This document shows positions 1-5,586 of a DNA stretch of 15,118 bases, piece after piece (position 1 is the first letter of the stretch; each line of letters starts with the position of its first letter). The translations under genes were made by a program, and so were the position numbers. The stretch is from Gammaproteobacteria bacterium (GTDB lineage Bacteria; Pseudomonadota; Gammaproteobacteria; DSM-16500): the NCBI GenBank assembly GCA_009885665.1, contig VFKI01000066.1:1-15118 (forward strand), in the 5' to 3' direction. Under the pieces are notes generated by a model. That model made no database searches. It was not told the origin of the DNA and was given only the letters and a program-made list of their open reading frames with translations.

Positions 1-53
1 CTATTCCAATTTATTTATCTGAGATACTATAGCCTCTCATATCATCATACTGG

Positions 54-947
54 ATGACGCACATGCCCAGCTTAATCACGCCCAAAAACTTATACGCGCT
101 CTGTCACAGCCAACATCCGCCGCGCCTCTTCGATGCCAGCTGGCACCTACCCGCCACTGCACGCGATGCACGCGCTGAATTTGTCGCAGACCATCTCCCT
201 GATGCGCATTTTTTTGATCTCACCTCGCTGTGTGATCCACACGCAGACTTGCCTAACACGGTATTGACGGATGCGGCAGCGGCAAGTGTTGCCCTCAGCG
301 CACTGGGTATTACCGCTGAAGACACCATTGTGCTATATGACAATAGTGAATTACATAGCGCATGTCGCGCTTATTGGTTATTGCGTTTGTTCGGTCACGA
401 TATCGAAAAAATATATATTTTAGATGGCGGCTTGTCCAGCTGGCGCAGCGAGGGTTATTCAGTCATCAGCGGCGCAATCATGCCACCTAAATCGACGCAT
501 TATACCGCTGTGTTACAACTCGATGCATTGATCGACTTAGCACAAGTCAAAGCCAATCAACTCACCCACGCTGCACAACATGTCGATCTGCGTCACGCAG
601 TCCGCTTTGCCGGCGGCACCGAACATCGCCTCGATCTGCGACGCGGCCATATACCCAACAGCTTTTCTTTTCCTTACCAAGGTTTTTTTACGAATGAAGG
701 CAAATTTTTCCCCGCAGCCATTTTATGCAAACGCTTGCGCGACATAGGTCTTGAACTGGAACGTCCCATCATTACCAGCTGCGGCTCGGGCATGACAGCA
801 TGCATTTTAAATTTTTTCTTGGACAGCCAAGGCATCACATCAAACCAACTTTATGATGGCTCATGGGCGGAATGGGGCGCAGATGCATGTTATCTCGGCG
901 AGCATAATGTGGCAGATGAACGACCGGTCGTGACAAGTCTTATGTGA
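54..947 (+). CDS. sseA: 3-mercaptopyruvate sulfurtransferase (tandem rhodanese domains)
   Basis: Transfers sulfur from 3-mercaptopyruvate to thiols or cyanide, acting in cytoplasmic cysteine catabolism and sulfane-sulfur supply. The 297-residue protein has the usual two-rhodanese layout: an inactive N-terminal domain (about residues 8-135, with LYDNSELHSACRAYWLLR and ILDGGLSSWRSEGY) and a catalytic C-terminal domain (about 165-290). The active-site loop is CGSGMTAC with the nucleophile at Cys243. A CGSG-(V/M)-T loop is typical of mercaptopyruvate sulfurtransferases, whereas thiosulfate sulfurtransferases have CRxGx(R/T); this decides the name. Length matches the family (about 280-300). The start at 54 has no clear Shine-Dalgarno, and ATG at 63 is an equally possible start. 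It is a single-gene unit, with repeat elements beginning 22 bases after its stop. The family call is firm; substrate preference is inferred from the loop. Confidence 0.92.
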   Translation: MTHMPSLITPKNLYALCHSQHPPRLFDASWHLPATARDARAEFVADHLPDAHFFDLTSLCDPHADLPNTVLTDAAAASVALSALGITAEDTIVLYDNSELHSACRAYWLLRLFGHDIEKIYILDGGLSSWRSEGYSVISGAIMPPKSTHYTAVLQLDALIDLAQVKANQLTHAAQHVDLRHAVRFAGGTEHRLDLRRGHIPNSFSFPYQGFFTNEGKFFPAAILCKRLRDIGLELERPIITSCGSGMTACILNFFLDSQGITSNQLYDGSWAEWGADACYLGEHNVADERPVVTSLM

Positions 948-1008
948 TTCATAAAGCAAAAGCTTGCAGCCGACATCCCGCACCTTCGTCTTTTTTGGTA
1001 ACTCCGCG

Positions 1009-1165
1009 GTAACTATTCAGATGGCTAGTCGGGCAAATAGCTCGCCCGCCTGACGCCACTTAAGGGAGAGAATCGCGATTCTCCCCCTTAAGAATCCCCC
1101 ATCGCGCAAAGTCAGGTTGCATCTGGCCTCGCTGGTGTTTTTCGAAGATTGTGCTGAATGGTTGC
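1009..1165 (+). mobile_element. MITE (GTAACTATTCAG ends, 8-bp target duplication), copy 1
   Basis: A 157-bp non-coding element. Its left end is GTAACTATTCAG (1009-1020) and its right end CTGAATGGTTGC (1154-1165), which is the inverted repeat with two mismatches. It is flanked by a perfect 8-bp direct repeat ACTCCGCG (1001-1008 and 1166-1173). The insertion target is the interior of family A copy 1, and intact copies at 3512 and 8144 show the uninterrupted sequence. The interior has a 34-nt near-perfect palindrome at 1059-1092. The first 40 bases are identical to the element at 14862. Ends starting GTAA with 8-bp duplications are the pattern known for IS66-family transposons, so mobilisation by such a transposase is a reasonable inference; no transposase is present here. 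Confidence 0.85.
1059..1092. repeat. 34-nt palindrome (hairpin module) inside the MITE
   Basis: Arms run from CTTAAGGG into the centre AATCGCGATT and back out through CCCTTAAG, 17 pairs with a single A/C mismatch (1067 against 1084). The same module recurs at 15094-15118 (cut by the window end, with the mismatch restored to G) and, with changes on both arms, at 6174-6205 inside the glycosyltransferase gene. It is the only strong hairpin directly downstream of sseA and could stop transcription from either side, but there is no clear U-tract, so a terminator role is only a guess. Confidence 0.75.
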
Positions 1166-1349
1166 ACTCCGCGTTGAAACTGCGTTTTAAATGCTCATGT
1201 ACGCGTGTGTAAACTGCGCTTTAAAACGCATTTTCGCCTCGATTTATACAAAAAATACTTTGGTGCGGAATGCCGGTTGCAGTGTCAGAGAACGTTTTTT
1301 GCCGGCGCTGCCGTGAGCCTGAGCTGCTACTGCTGGCTTCACTGAATAT

Positions 1350-2285
1350 TTATAGCGAATTCAAGCGCATGCCAACATCATGCGGCAAACCATCTGGCTG
1401 TTCAGCGAGCTCCGCTACCATTTGCCAATTTATCAACGTGACGGCGTCTTTAGGCATCTGATTTTCAATTTCATTGACAATACCGCCTAACGTTGCGTTA
1501 GGTTTTTCACTATGCTCCGCCAACGGCGGATGCGCTTCTAAATATAATGCGTCACCATTCCATGCCACTTTATTCGGCATATTGATGATATCCACCGGTG
1601 TGCCTGGCGTCACCAATGGAAAAAATTGCACGATATCGCCTTCATTCATACGGATACAGCCAAAACTGGCGCGCGTGCCTATACTATCTGGAAAAATTGT
1701 GCTGTGAATTAAATACGTCGGTATGCGCAAATAAATGGCATAAGGTCCCAATGGATTATCGGGCCCTGCCGGCATCACGCGCGGCACATGCAAACCTTGC
1801 GCTTCATCAAAAGCGCGGATATCTGCCGGTGGAATCCACACCGGATCGACGACCTTGCGCACGATCGCGGTACGCCTAATCGGAATCGTTTTACCGATGC
1901 GACCAATACCGACCGGAAAAGTCATCACCTTGCCACCGCCGGGCGGGTAATAGTACAACCGCATTTCTGGCAAATTAACAATGATGCCGGTACGTGGCAA
2001 AGGAGGTAGCAAAAATTCAGTGGGTACACGCACCGCTTTATCAACCGGAAAGACGGTATTGATCACAGTGCCGGGATTGGCGTCCAAAATAGCATTGACC
2101 CCAAGATTATAGCGTTGCGAAATCGTGACCGGCGTGTCATTTTGCCGCGCATGGATGTAACCGGCTTGACCAATCAATGCTTCGTTGGTCGCGGGTAAGG
2201 GAAAGTTATCTGCACTGGCGGCCGTTGCCAAACCGCTCAACAACACACTGAAAATAGTTGCCAGTCCACGCTGTTTTAATTGCAT
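1350..2285 (-). CDS. L,D-transpeptidase, LysM plus YkuD domains (ErfK/YbiS/YcfS/YnhG type)
   Basis: Periplasmic enzyme of the family that forms 3-3 crosslinks in peptidoglycan or attaches Braun-type lipoprotein. From ATG at 2285 the protein is 311 residues. It has a signal peptide (residues 1 to about 25, ending ATAASA), a LysM-like segment (about 43-75, HARQNDTPVTISQRYNLGVN), then the YkuD domain with HSTIFPDS and the catalytic SFGCIRMNEGD motif carrying Cys210, its only cysteine. A TTG nine codons upstream (2312) is open but overlaps the previous gene; ATG 2285 is preferred because AAGGCG lies just before it and the signal peptide starts there. It follows the gene ending at 2303 by 17 bases, so they are probably one operon. 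Which reaction it performs cannot be decided by eye. Confidence 0.88.
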   Translation of the reverse strand: MQLKQRGLATIFSVLLSGLATAASADNFPLPATNEALIGQAGYIHARQNDTPVTISQRYNLGVNAILDANPGTVINTVFPVDKAVRVPTEFLLPPLPRTGIIVNLPEMRLYYYPPGGGKVMTFPVGIGRIGKTIPIRRTAIVRKVVDPVWIPPADIRAFDEAQGLHVPRVMPAGPDNPLGPYAIYLRIPTYLIHSTIFPDSIGTRASFGCIRMNEGDIVQFFPLVTPGTPVDIINMPNKVAWNGDALYLEAHPPLAEHSEKPNATLGGIVNEIENQMPKDAVTLINWQMVAELAEQPDGLPHDVGMRLNSL

Positions 2286-2302
2286 TTTTATCGCCTTTAT
2301 TA

Positions 2303-3022
2303 TTAGACCCAAGTAGAGTTATCCAACCAGTGTTGATCGGGATAGTATGCCACGATCAGCGTATCGTTCTTAATAGTATCAATCAATGGTTTTGCCGTAT
2401 TTTCGCCAACCGCAAAGCAACCCCAACTACGACCTAATTGCGGATACGTTTTAGCAACCCGCTCAGTTGCATACCAAGCACCATGCACCACCACATCCCG
2501 TTGATAGGCTTTATCGTTAATGCCGGCCTCCAATCCTTTCACGCGCAATGAATAGCCTTCATGACCAAAATAAGGTTGCGCTGTATCAAACACCCCAATA
2601 CTGGATTTCAAACTGCCAGGGCGATTGGAAAAAGACGTCGCATTTAATCCACCGCTATTTTTGCCATGCGTAACCCACGTATTAAAAAGCACGCGCGCGC
2701 GTTTTAAGTCGATGACCCACATGCGACGCTTGGTCGATGGCTTACTATAATCGACTATCGTCAACATTTGCTTAGCATCCATGCCTAATTTGCGCGCTTT
2801 CAGATAAGCGATTAATCCCAATCTTAACACTTGCGGGTCAAGGTTATCCGCTTGAGCATGGATGCGTGCAACCTCAGCACTGATCCAAGGTTCAGAACCT
2901 TCAGGCGCTTTGGGTGTATTCGAAAAAACATGACTCAAAAAGCTAAAAGGTCCCCAGCCGACCAGGGCTGGCAATGCTAATAATAAAAAGACATACGCAA
3001 AATAACGCCGTCCTGAATTCAT
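2303..3022 (-). CDS. Murein L,D-transpeptidase catalytic-domain family protein (YkuD_2 type)
   Basis: From ATG 3022 the protein is 239 residues. It has a hydrophobic N-terminal segment (about residues 5-25, YFAYVFLLLALPALVGWG) acting as signal or anchor, then a domain with VVVHGAWYATE and LGRSWGCFAVG. This His...Ser-Trp-Gly-Cys pair (Cys202) is the hallmark of the second YkuD-like family, distinct from classical ErfK enzymes. ATG 3022 is preferred over GTG 3046 or ATG 3040 because GAGGAG precedes it by about 10 bases. It is followed 17 bases later by the classical L,D-transpeptidase, so two different transpeptidase folds are probably co-transcribed. Fold assignment is from recognised motifs; actual transpeptidase activity is inferred. 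Confidence 0.85.
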   Translation of the reverse strand: MNSGRRYFAYVFLLLALPALVGWGPFSFLSHVFSNTPKAPEGSEPWISAEVARIHAQADNLDPQVLRLGLIAYLKARKLGMDAKQMLTIVDYSKPSTKRRMWVIDLKRARVLFNTWVTHGKNSGGLNATSFSNRPGSLKSSIGVFDTAQPYFGHEGYSLRVKGLEAGINDKAYQRDVVVHGAWYATERVAKTYPQLGRSWGCFAVGENTAKPLIDTIKNDTLIVAYYPDQHWLDNSTWV

Positions 3023-3090
3023 AAATATGTCACTCCTCATTGCCACAACCTATCAAAAAGCGATGACAGCTATAATAAACACCATAGATA

Positions 3091-3183
3091 GTATCTCTTA
3101 CAAAAGATAGGGTAGAAGGAGTGAAGTACCAGCACACTGCATTGACGAGCGCTCCTCATTACCCTAATTTATATAGGAGATAC
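3091..3183. repeat. Family B repeat, copy 1 (93 bp, GTATCTC...GAGATAC ends)
   Basis: Begins GTATCTCTTACAAAAGATAG and ends TATAGGAGATAC, with inverted ends GTATCTCYTA. It matches the copy at 8031-8103 in the blocks TACAAAAGATAGG, GAAGTAC, AGCAC, CTGCATTGA and TAGGAGATAC, with about 20 extra bases in its right half. It lies about 70 bases upstream of the minus-strand transpeptidase start, in the space shared with the plus-strand lipoprotein gene. I see no convincing target duplication. It could be a mobile palindrome or a conserved regulatory segment. Confidence 0.65.
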
Positions 3184-3299
3184 TAGAGATATGATCGAAT
3201 ATTAACCAGATTGGCGCCTGATGTCAAACTGTCGCCAGAACAGAATTGCCGTTAAACCGTTCCATTCCCCTGCGCCCTAGGTTATCATGCACAACGACT

Positions 3300-3320
3300 A
3301 ACGCGCCATTTTGGCGCGTT
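3300..3320. promoter_or_regulatory. Perfect hairpin upstream of the small lipoprotein gene
   Basis: AACGCGCC-ATTTT-GGCGCGTT is an 8-bp GC-rich perfect stem with a 5-base loop, 29 bases before the lipoprotein start codon. No T-run follows on either strand, so it does not look like a simple terminator. If transcription starts upstream, it would form a stable structure in the 5' leader and might affect mRNA stability or translation. The hairpin is plain to see; its role is unknown. Confidence 0.5.
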
Positions 3321-3349
3321 CATCCGTGTCAACTTTGGAGAGAAATCAC

Positions 3350-3505
3350 ATGAAGAAACTCGCTATCGCCTTAAGCGCCGCTGCTGCTCTATTTGTTTTG
3401 GCTGGTTGCGCCCACAAAACAGACAGCGTCGATAACAGCGCTGCTGCCAGTGCTACCAGTGCTGCGCCTGTTGCTGCGCATCCTGACTATAAGGGTGAAA
3501 AATAA
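3350..3505 (+). CDS. Small outer-membrane-type lipoprotein, 51 residues
   Basis: From ATG 3350 the protein begins with a classic lipoprotein signal (KKLAIALSAAAALFVLAGC) whose lipobox LAGC puts the acylated cysteine at residue 20. The mature part is only 32 residues, rich in Ala and Ser (SAAASATSAAPVAA) and ending DYKGEK. The start is supported by GGAGAG about 8 bases upstream; an upstream in-frame ATG at 3311 lies inside a hairpin and would bury the signal sequence. Short Ala/Ser-rich lipoproteins of this kind are common in gammaproteobacteria and usually have no assigned role. Lys-Gly-Glu-Lys at the C-terminus recalls but does not establish attachment to peptidoglycan. Family A copy 2 starts 7 bases after the stop. 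Confidence 0.8.
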   Translation: MKKLAIALSAAAALFVLAGCAHKTDSVDNSAAASATSAAPVAAHPDYKGEK

Positions 3506-3511
3506 GTATCT

Positions 3512-3653
3512 CCGACATTTCGCACCTTTGTCTTTTTCGATAACTCTTCGTTAAAAATGTGTTTTAAATGCTCATTTACTTGTGTATAAACTGCGCTTTA
3601 AAACCCATTTTTGCCTCGATTTATACAAAAAATACTTCGGTGCGGAATGCCTG
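3512..3653 (+). repeat. Family A 142-bp palindromic repeat, copy 2 (intact)
   Basis: An uninterrupted copy, in the same orientation as copy 1 and opposite to copy 3. It starts CCGACATTTCGCACC and ends GGTGCGGAATGCCTG. Interior blocks TTTTAAATGCTCATTTACTT, ACTGCGCTTTAAAAC and GCCTCGATTTATACAAAAAA are shared with the other copies. It serves as the empty-site reference for the MITE in copy 1: TAACTCTTCGTTAAAAATG here corresponds to the interrupted target there. No clear flanking duplication is left. It lies directly after the lipoprotein gene stop and may form the 3' hairpin of that mRNA. Confidence 0.85.
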
Positions 3654-3675
3654 TACGAAAGTAATATTTTTCATT

Positions 3676-3711
3676 TCAGCGCCGGAACGATCCAACTACC
3701 ACCGGCGCTGA
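3676..3711 (+). terminator. GC-rich hairpin, possible terminator of the lipoprotein gene
   Basis: TCAGCGCCGG (3676-3685) and CCGGCGCTGA (3702-3711) pair perfectly over 10 bp around a 16-base loop. They are followed on the plus strand by the T-rich but interrupted TTTCATTTCTT. This is the best terminator-like structure between the lipoprotein gene and ddl. The large loop and broken T-tract make efficiency doubtful. Confidence 0.4.
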
Positions 3712-3792
3712 TTTCATTTCTTGCTAGCTGAGCCAATCTGATTTCATTTCTTGCTAACTGAGCCAATATGTCAATTGAGCCAATATGTCAAT
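3709..3792 (+). repeat. Overlapping tandem duplications running into the ddl start codon
   Basis: Two 30-bp units (3709-3738 and 3739-3768, each starting TGATTTCATTTCTTGCTA) differ at two positions. The end of the second unit is then duplicated again as two identical 17-bp units TGAGCCAATATGTCAAT (3759-3775 and 3776-3792). The ddl start codon at 3785 is the ATG of the last unit. The preceding unit has its own ATG at 3768, out of frame by 17 bases, opening an 8-codon ORF (MSIEPICQ) that stops at 3792-3794, just inside ddl. No strong Shine-Dalgarno is visible for either. The duplications therefore created a competing start next to the real one. Confidence 0.85.
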
Positions 3793-4924
3793 AACACCCA
3801 CTTCCGCTAAAATTCGCGTTGCCGTATTATTTGGCGGCCAATCCGGTGAGCATGAAATATCACTGCTCTCTGCACACAGCATCATCCAACACCTTGATCG
3901 CGCGCAATTTACCGTCATTCCGATCGGCATCGATCGTCAAGGAAGCTGGCGTCTTGGCACAGACAAGCGTAATCATGACGCACCGCTCTGCTTACCTGAT
4001 GCGCACAGCACGATATTTCACCCCAATCTATTGAAAGCGGCGACAAACACTTCTTGCGCCGCGCCATTTGATGTCATCTTCCCTGCGGTACACGGCACGC
4101 TGTGCGAAGATGGCACGCTGCAAGGTTTACTCGAACAAGCTGACATCCCCTACGTAGGTTGCGGCGTACTCGCTTCCGCCATCAGCATGGATAAAGATAT
4201 TTCTAAGCGCCTCGCACGCGACGCGGGTATTGATATCGCGCCTTTCGTCACGCTACAGTATGCGCAATGGCAAAAAAATCCTGCCGCGCTATTGGCAACC
4301 ATCAACACACAATTGCCTCACTTGCCACTCTTCGTCAAACCGGCCAACACCGGTTCGAGTGTCGGCATTCGTAAAGTCAAAAATATCGCACAATTAACTG
4401 ACGCAATTGACGAAGCTTTTGCTTATGATAATAAAGTTATCGTCGAACAAGGCATTGATGCACGGGAATTGGAAACGGCCGTACTGGAATCATTAACCCC
4501 AGGCGAACCGCCCATTGTCAGCCTGACAGGTGAAATACAGCCTCAGCATGAATTTTATGATTACACTGCCAAATATCTCGATGATCATGGCGCGGAATTT
4601 CATATTCCTGCACAACTTGATGCTGCAACTGCCGCACGCATTAAACAATTAGCCGCCGATATTTTCACTTTATTAAATTGCAGCGGCATGGCGCGCGTCG
4701 ATTTATTTTTAGATCGCCAAACGGACAAACTCTATTTTAATGAAATCAATACAATTCCGGGCTTTACCGCCATCAGCCTCTACCCACGTTTAATGCAAGC
4801 CAGCGGCATGTCTTATCCTGCACTATTAACGCATTTAATCAAACTGGCCTTGCAACGCCATACAGCCAAACAACGGTTACGCCGCGCATTCCCTCTGGAA
4901 AATACCACGTGCGCATCAGCTTAA
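3785..4924 (+). CDS. ddl: D-alanine--D-alanine ligase
   Basis: ATP-grasp enzyme that joins two D-Ala in the cytoplasm to make the terminal dipeptide of the peptidoglycan precursor. At 379 residues it is close to DdlA-type proteins (about 360-370) and longer than DdlB (about 306). Motifs in order: FGGQSGEHEISLLSA (Glu22 binds the first D-Ala), EDGTLQGLLE, the ATP-binding loop KPANTGSSVGI, EQGIDARELE, EFYDYTAKYLDD (the omega-loop region), RVDLFLD and the metal-binding NEINTIPGFTAISLYP. The C-terminus has a short basic tail (RHTAKQRLRRAF). The start at 3785 lies in a tandem duplication with no strong ribosome site. Its last 16 bases overlap the GTG start of folA, implying translational coupling. 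It is not next to murC or ftsQ, unlike typical ddlB. Confidence 0.95.
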   Translation: MSITPTSAKIRVAVLFGGQSGEHEISLLSAHSIIQHLDRAQFTVIPIGIDRQGSWRLGTDKRNHDAPLCLPDAHSTIFHPNLLKAATNTSCAAPFDVIFPAVHGTLCEDGTLQGLLEQADIPYVGCGVLASAISMDKDISKRLARDAGIDIAPFVTLQYAQWQKNPAALLATINTQLPHLPLFVKPANTGSSVGIRKVKNIAQLTDAIDEAFAYDNKVIVEQGIDARELETAVLESLTPGEPPIVSLTGEIQPQHEFYDYTAKYLDDHGAEFHIPAQLDAATAARIKQLAADIFTLLNCSGMARVDLFLDRQTDKLYFNEINTIPGFTAISLYPRLMQASGMSYPALLTHLIKLALQRHTAKQRLRRAFPLENTTCASA

Positions 4925-5478
4925 TTGCCGCCATGGCGCAAAACCGCGTCATCGGCAAAGACAACCAACTGCCTTGGCATCTTCCCGCAGATTTACGTCA
5001 TTTTCGTTTATTGACGACGGGCAAACCGATCATCATGGGGCGCAATACCTGGCAATCCATTGGTCGCCCATTACCTGAACGTTTAAATATTGTTGTGACG
5101 CGCGATAAAAATTTTACGGCTGACGGTTGTGTCATTGTCCATACACTAGAACAAGCACTGCATGCTGCCAAAGAAAACAAAGAAAACAAAGAAAGCAAAG
5201 AAAACAAAGAAAGCGATGAAGTCATGCTCATCGGCGGCGCAAATTTATATGCGCAAAGCATGCCCTACTGCCAACGCATGTACCTCACCTTGATTCACGC
5301 CGATATCGCCGGCGACACTTATTTTCCAATCTGGCATACAGAAAATTGGCGCGAAACGACGCGCGAAACACATCTGCGTGATGAAAAAAATGCTTACGAT
5401 TACAGCTTTATTACGCTCGACAGGCGTAACAATTCAGGTGAAGTCAGATTTTGCAAAAAACGGCCAGATTTGAGGTAA
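4909..5478 (+). CDS. folA: Dihydrofolate reductase, with repeat-derived C-terminal tail
   Basis: NADPH-dependent reduction of dihydrofolate to tetrahydrofolate in the cytoplasm. ISLIAAMAQNRVIGKDNQLPWHLPADLRHF is the standard N-terminus with catalytic Asp28; GRNTWQSIGRPLPERLNIVVTR and VMLIGGANLYAQ are the NADPH-binding regions, and GDTYFP and YDYSFITLDRR close the domain. The start is GTG at 4909, since the domain begins there; ATG 4933 would remove the first strand. It is 189 residues against about 160 for the family, and two additions explain the excess: a Lys/Glu/Asn/Ser stretch at 88-102 encoded by a 9-bp tandem repeat, and residues 173-189 read from a MITE inserted at 5426. Neither disturbs the recognised motifs, so the enzyme is probably active. 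Confidence 0.95.
   Translation: MRISLIAAMAQNRVIGKDNQLPWHLPADLRHFRLLTTGKPIIMGRNTWQSIGRPLPERLNIVVTRDKNFTADGCVIVHTLEQALHAAKENKENKESKENKESDEVMLIGGANLYAQSMPYCQRMYLTLIHADIAGDTYFPIWHTENWRETTRETHLRDEKNAYDYSFITLDRRNNSGEVRFCKKRPDLR
5170..5214 (+). repeat. 9-bp tandem repeat, five units, inside folA
   Basis: AAAGAAAAC / AAAGAAAGC units in the order AAC, AAC, AGC, AAC, AGC, in frame, encoding KEN-KEN-KES-KEN-KES at residues 88-102. It sits between the helix ending QALHAA and the NADPH-binding strand EVMLIGG, where other DHFRs have only a short loop. Because the unit is three codons, gain or loss of units keeps the frame, so length may vary between strains. Confidence 0.9.
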
Positions 5479-5586
5479 GGTTTTGCGAAAAATTTCCGAA
5501 AAAGCGGCGCATGCATCACAATATACGCGCATTTTGAGGAACATTCGCAAAAGATGGCCGTTTGTCGGGGGAAGACGCGCTATTGC
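5426..5586 (-). mobile_element. MITE at the folA/glycosyltransferase junction (copy 3)
   Basis: A 161-bp element with an exact 8-bp flanking duplication CGACAGGC (5418-5425 and 5587-5594). Its left end GTAACAATTCAG has one mismatch to the 12-bp end; the right end is decayed (final TTGC only). The interior is the reverse complement of the inner element at 14902-15075, sharing ACGGCCAGATTTGAG, GTTTTGCGAAAAAT and AAAGATGGCCGTT. Arms AAACGGCCA (5458-5466) with TGGCCGTTT (5555-5563), and TTTTGCGAA (5481-5489) with TTCGCAAAA (5544-5552), make a long hairpin that could serve as a bidirectional terminator. Its left end encodes the last 17 residues of folA, and its right end supplies the stop codon of the opposing gene. 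Confidence 0.82.

Larger units (their letters stand above)
970..1276 (+). repeat. Family A 142-bp palindromic repeat, copy 1, split by a MITE
   Basis: Left end CCGACATCCCGCACC (from 970) and right end GGTGCGGAATGCCGG (to 1276) are inverted repeats with two wobble positions. The span is 307 bp, but removing the MITE at 1009-1165 and one copy of its 8-bp target duplication leaves exactly 142 bp, the length of both other copies (3512-3653 and 8144-8285). The hexamer TTGCAG flanks it on both sides (964-969 and 1277-1282), consistent with a target duplication. An internal inverted repeat (GCGTTTTAAA near 1182 and TTTAAAACGC near 1220) means the whole unit folds as a long hairpin. It has no coding capacity. 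It lies between the convergent 3' ends of sseA and the L,D-transpeptidase gene. Confidence 0.85.

Noticed and set aside
1..53. GAGATACTATAG before sseA as the right end of another family B copy
   Set aside because: Only about 10 bases resemble the family B end, and the rest of the element would lie outside the window; too little to call.
970..1276. CRISPR-like array or tandem repeat
   Set aside because: The repeats are dispersed, inverted relative to each other and palindromic; there are no regularly spaced units or spacers.
3069..3078. TATAAT-like box between the transpeptidase gene and family B copy 1
   Set aside because: No acceptable -35 element at 16-18 bases on either strand; in AT-rich DNA a single hexamer is not evidence.
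3300..3320. Hairpin before the lipoprotein gene as a rho-independent terminator
   Set aside because: No U-tract follows on either strand, and the hairpin sits only 29 bases before a start codon.
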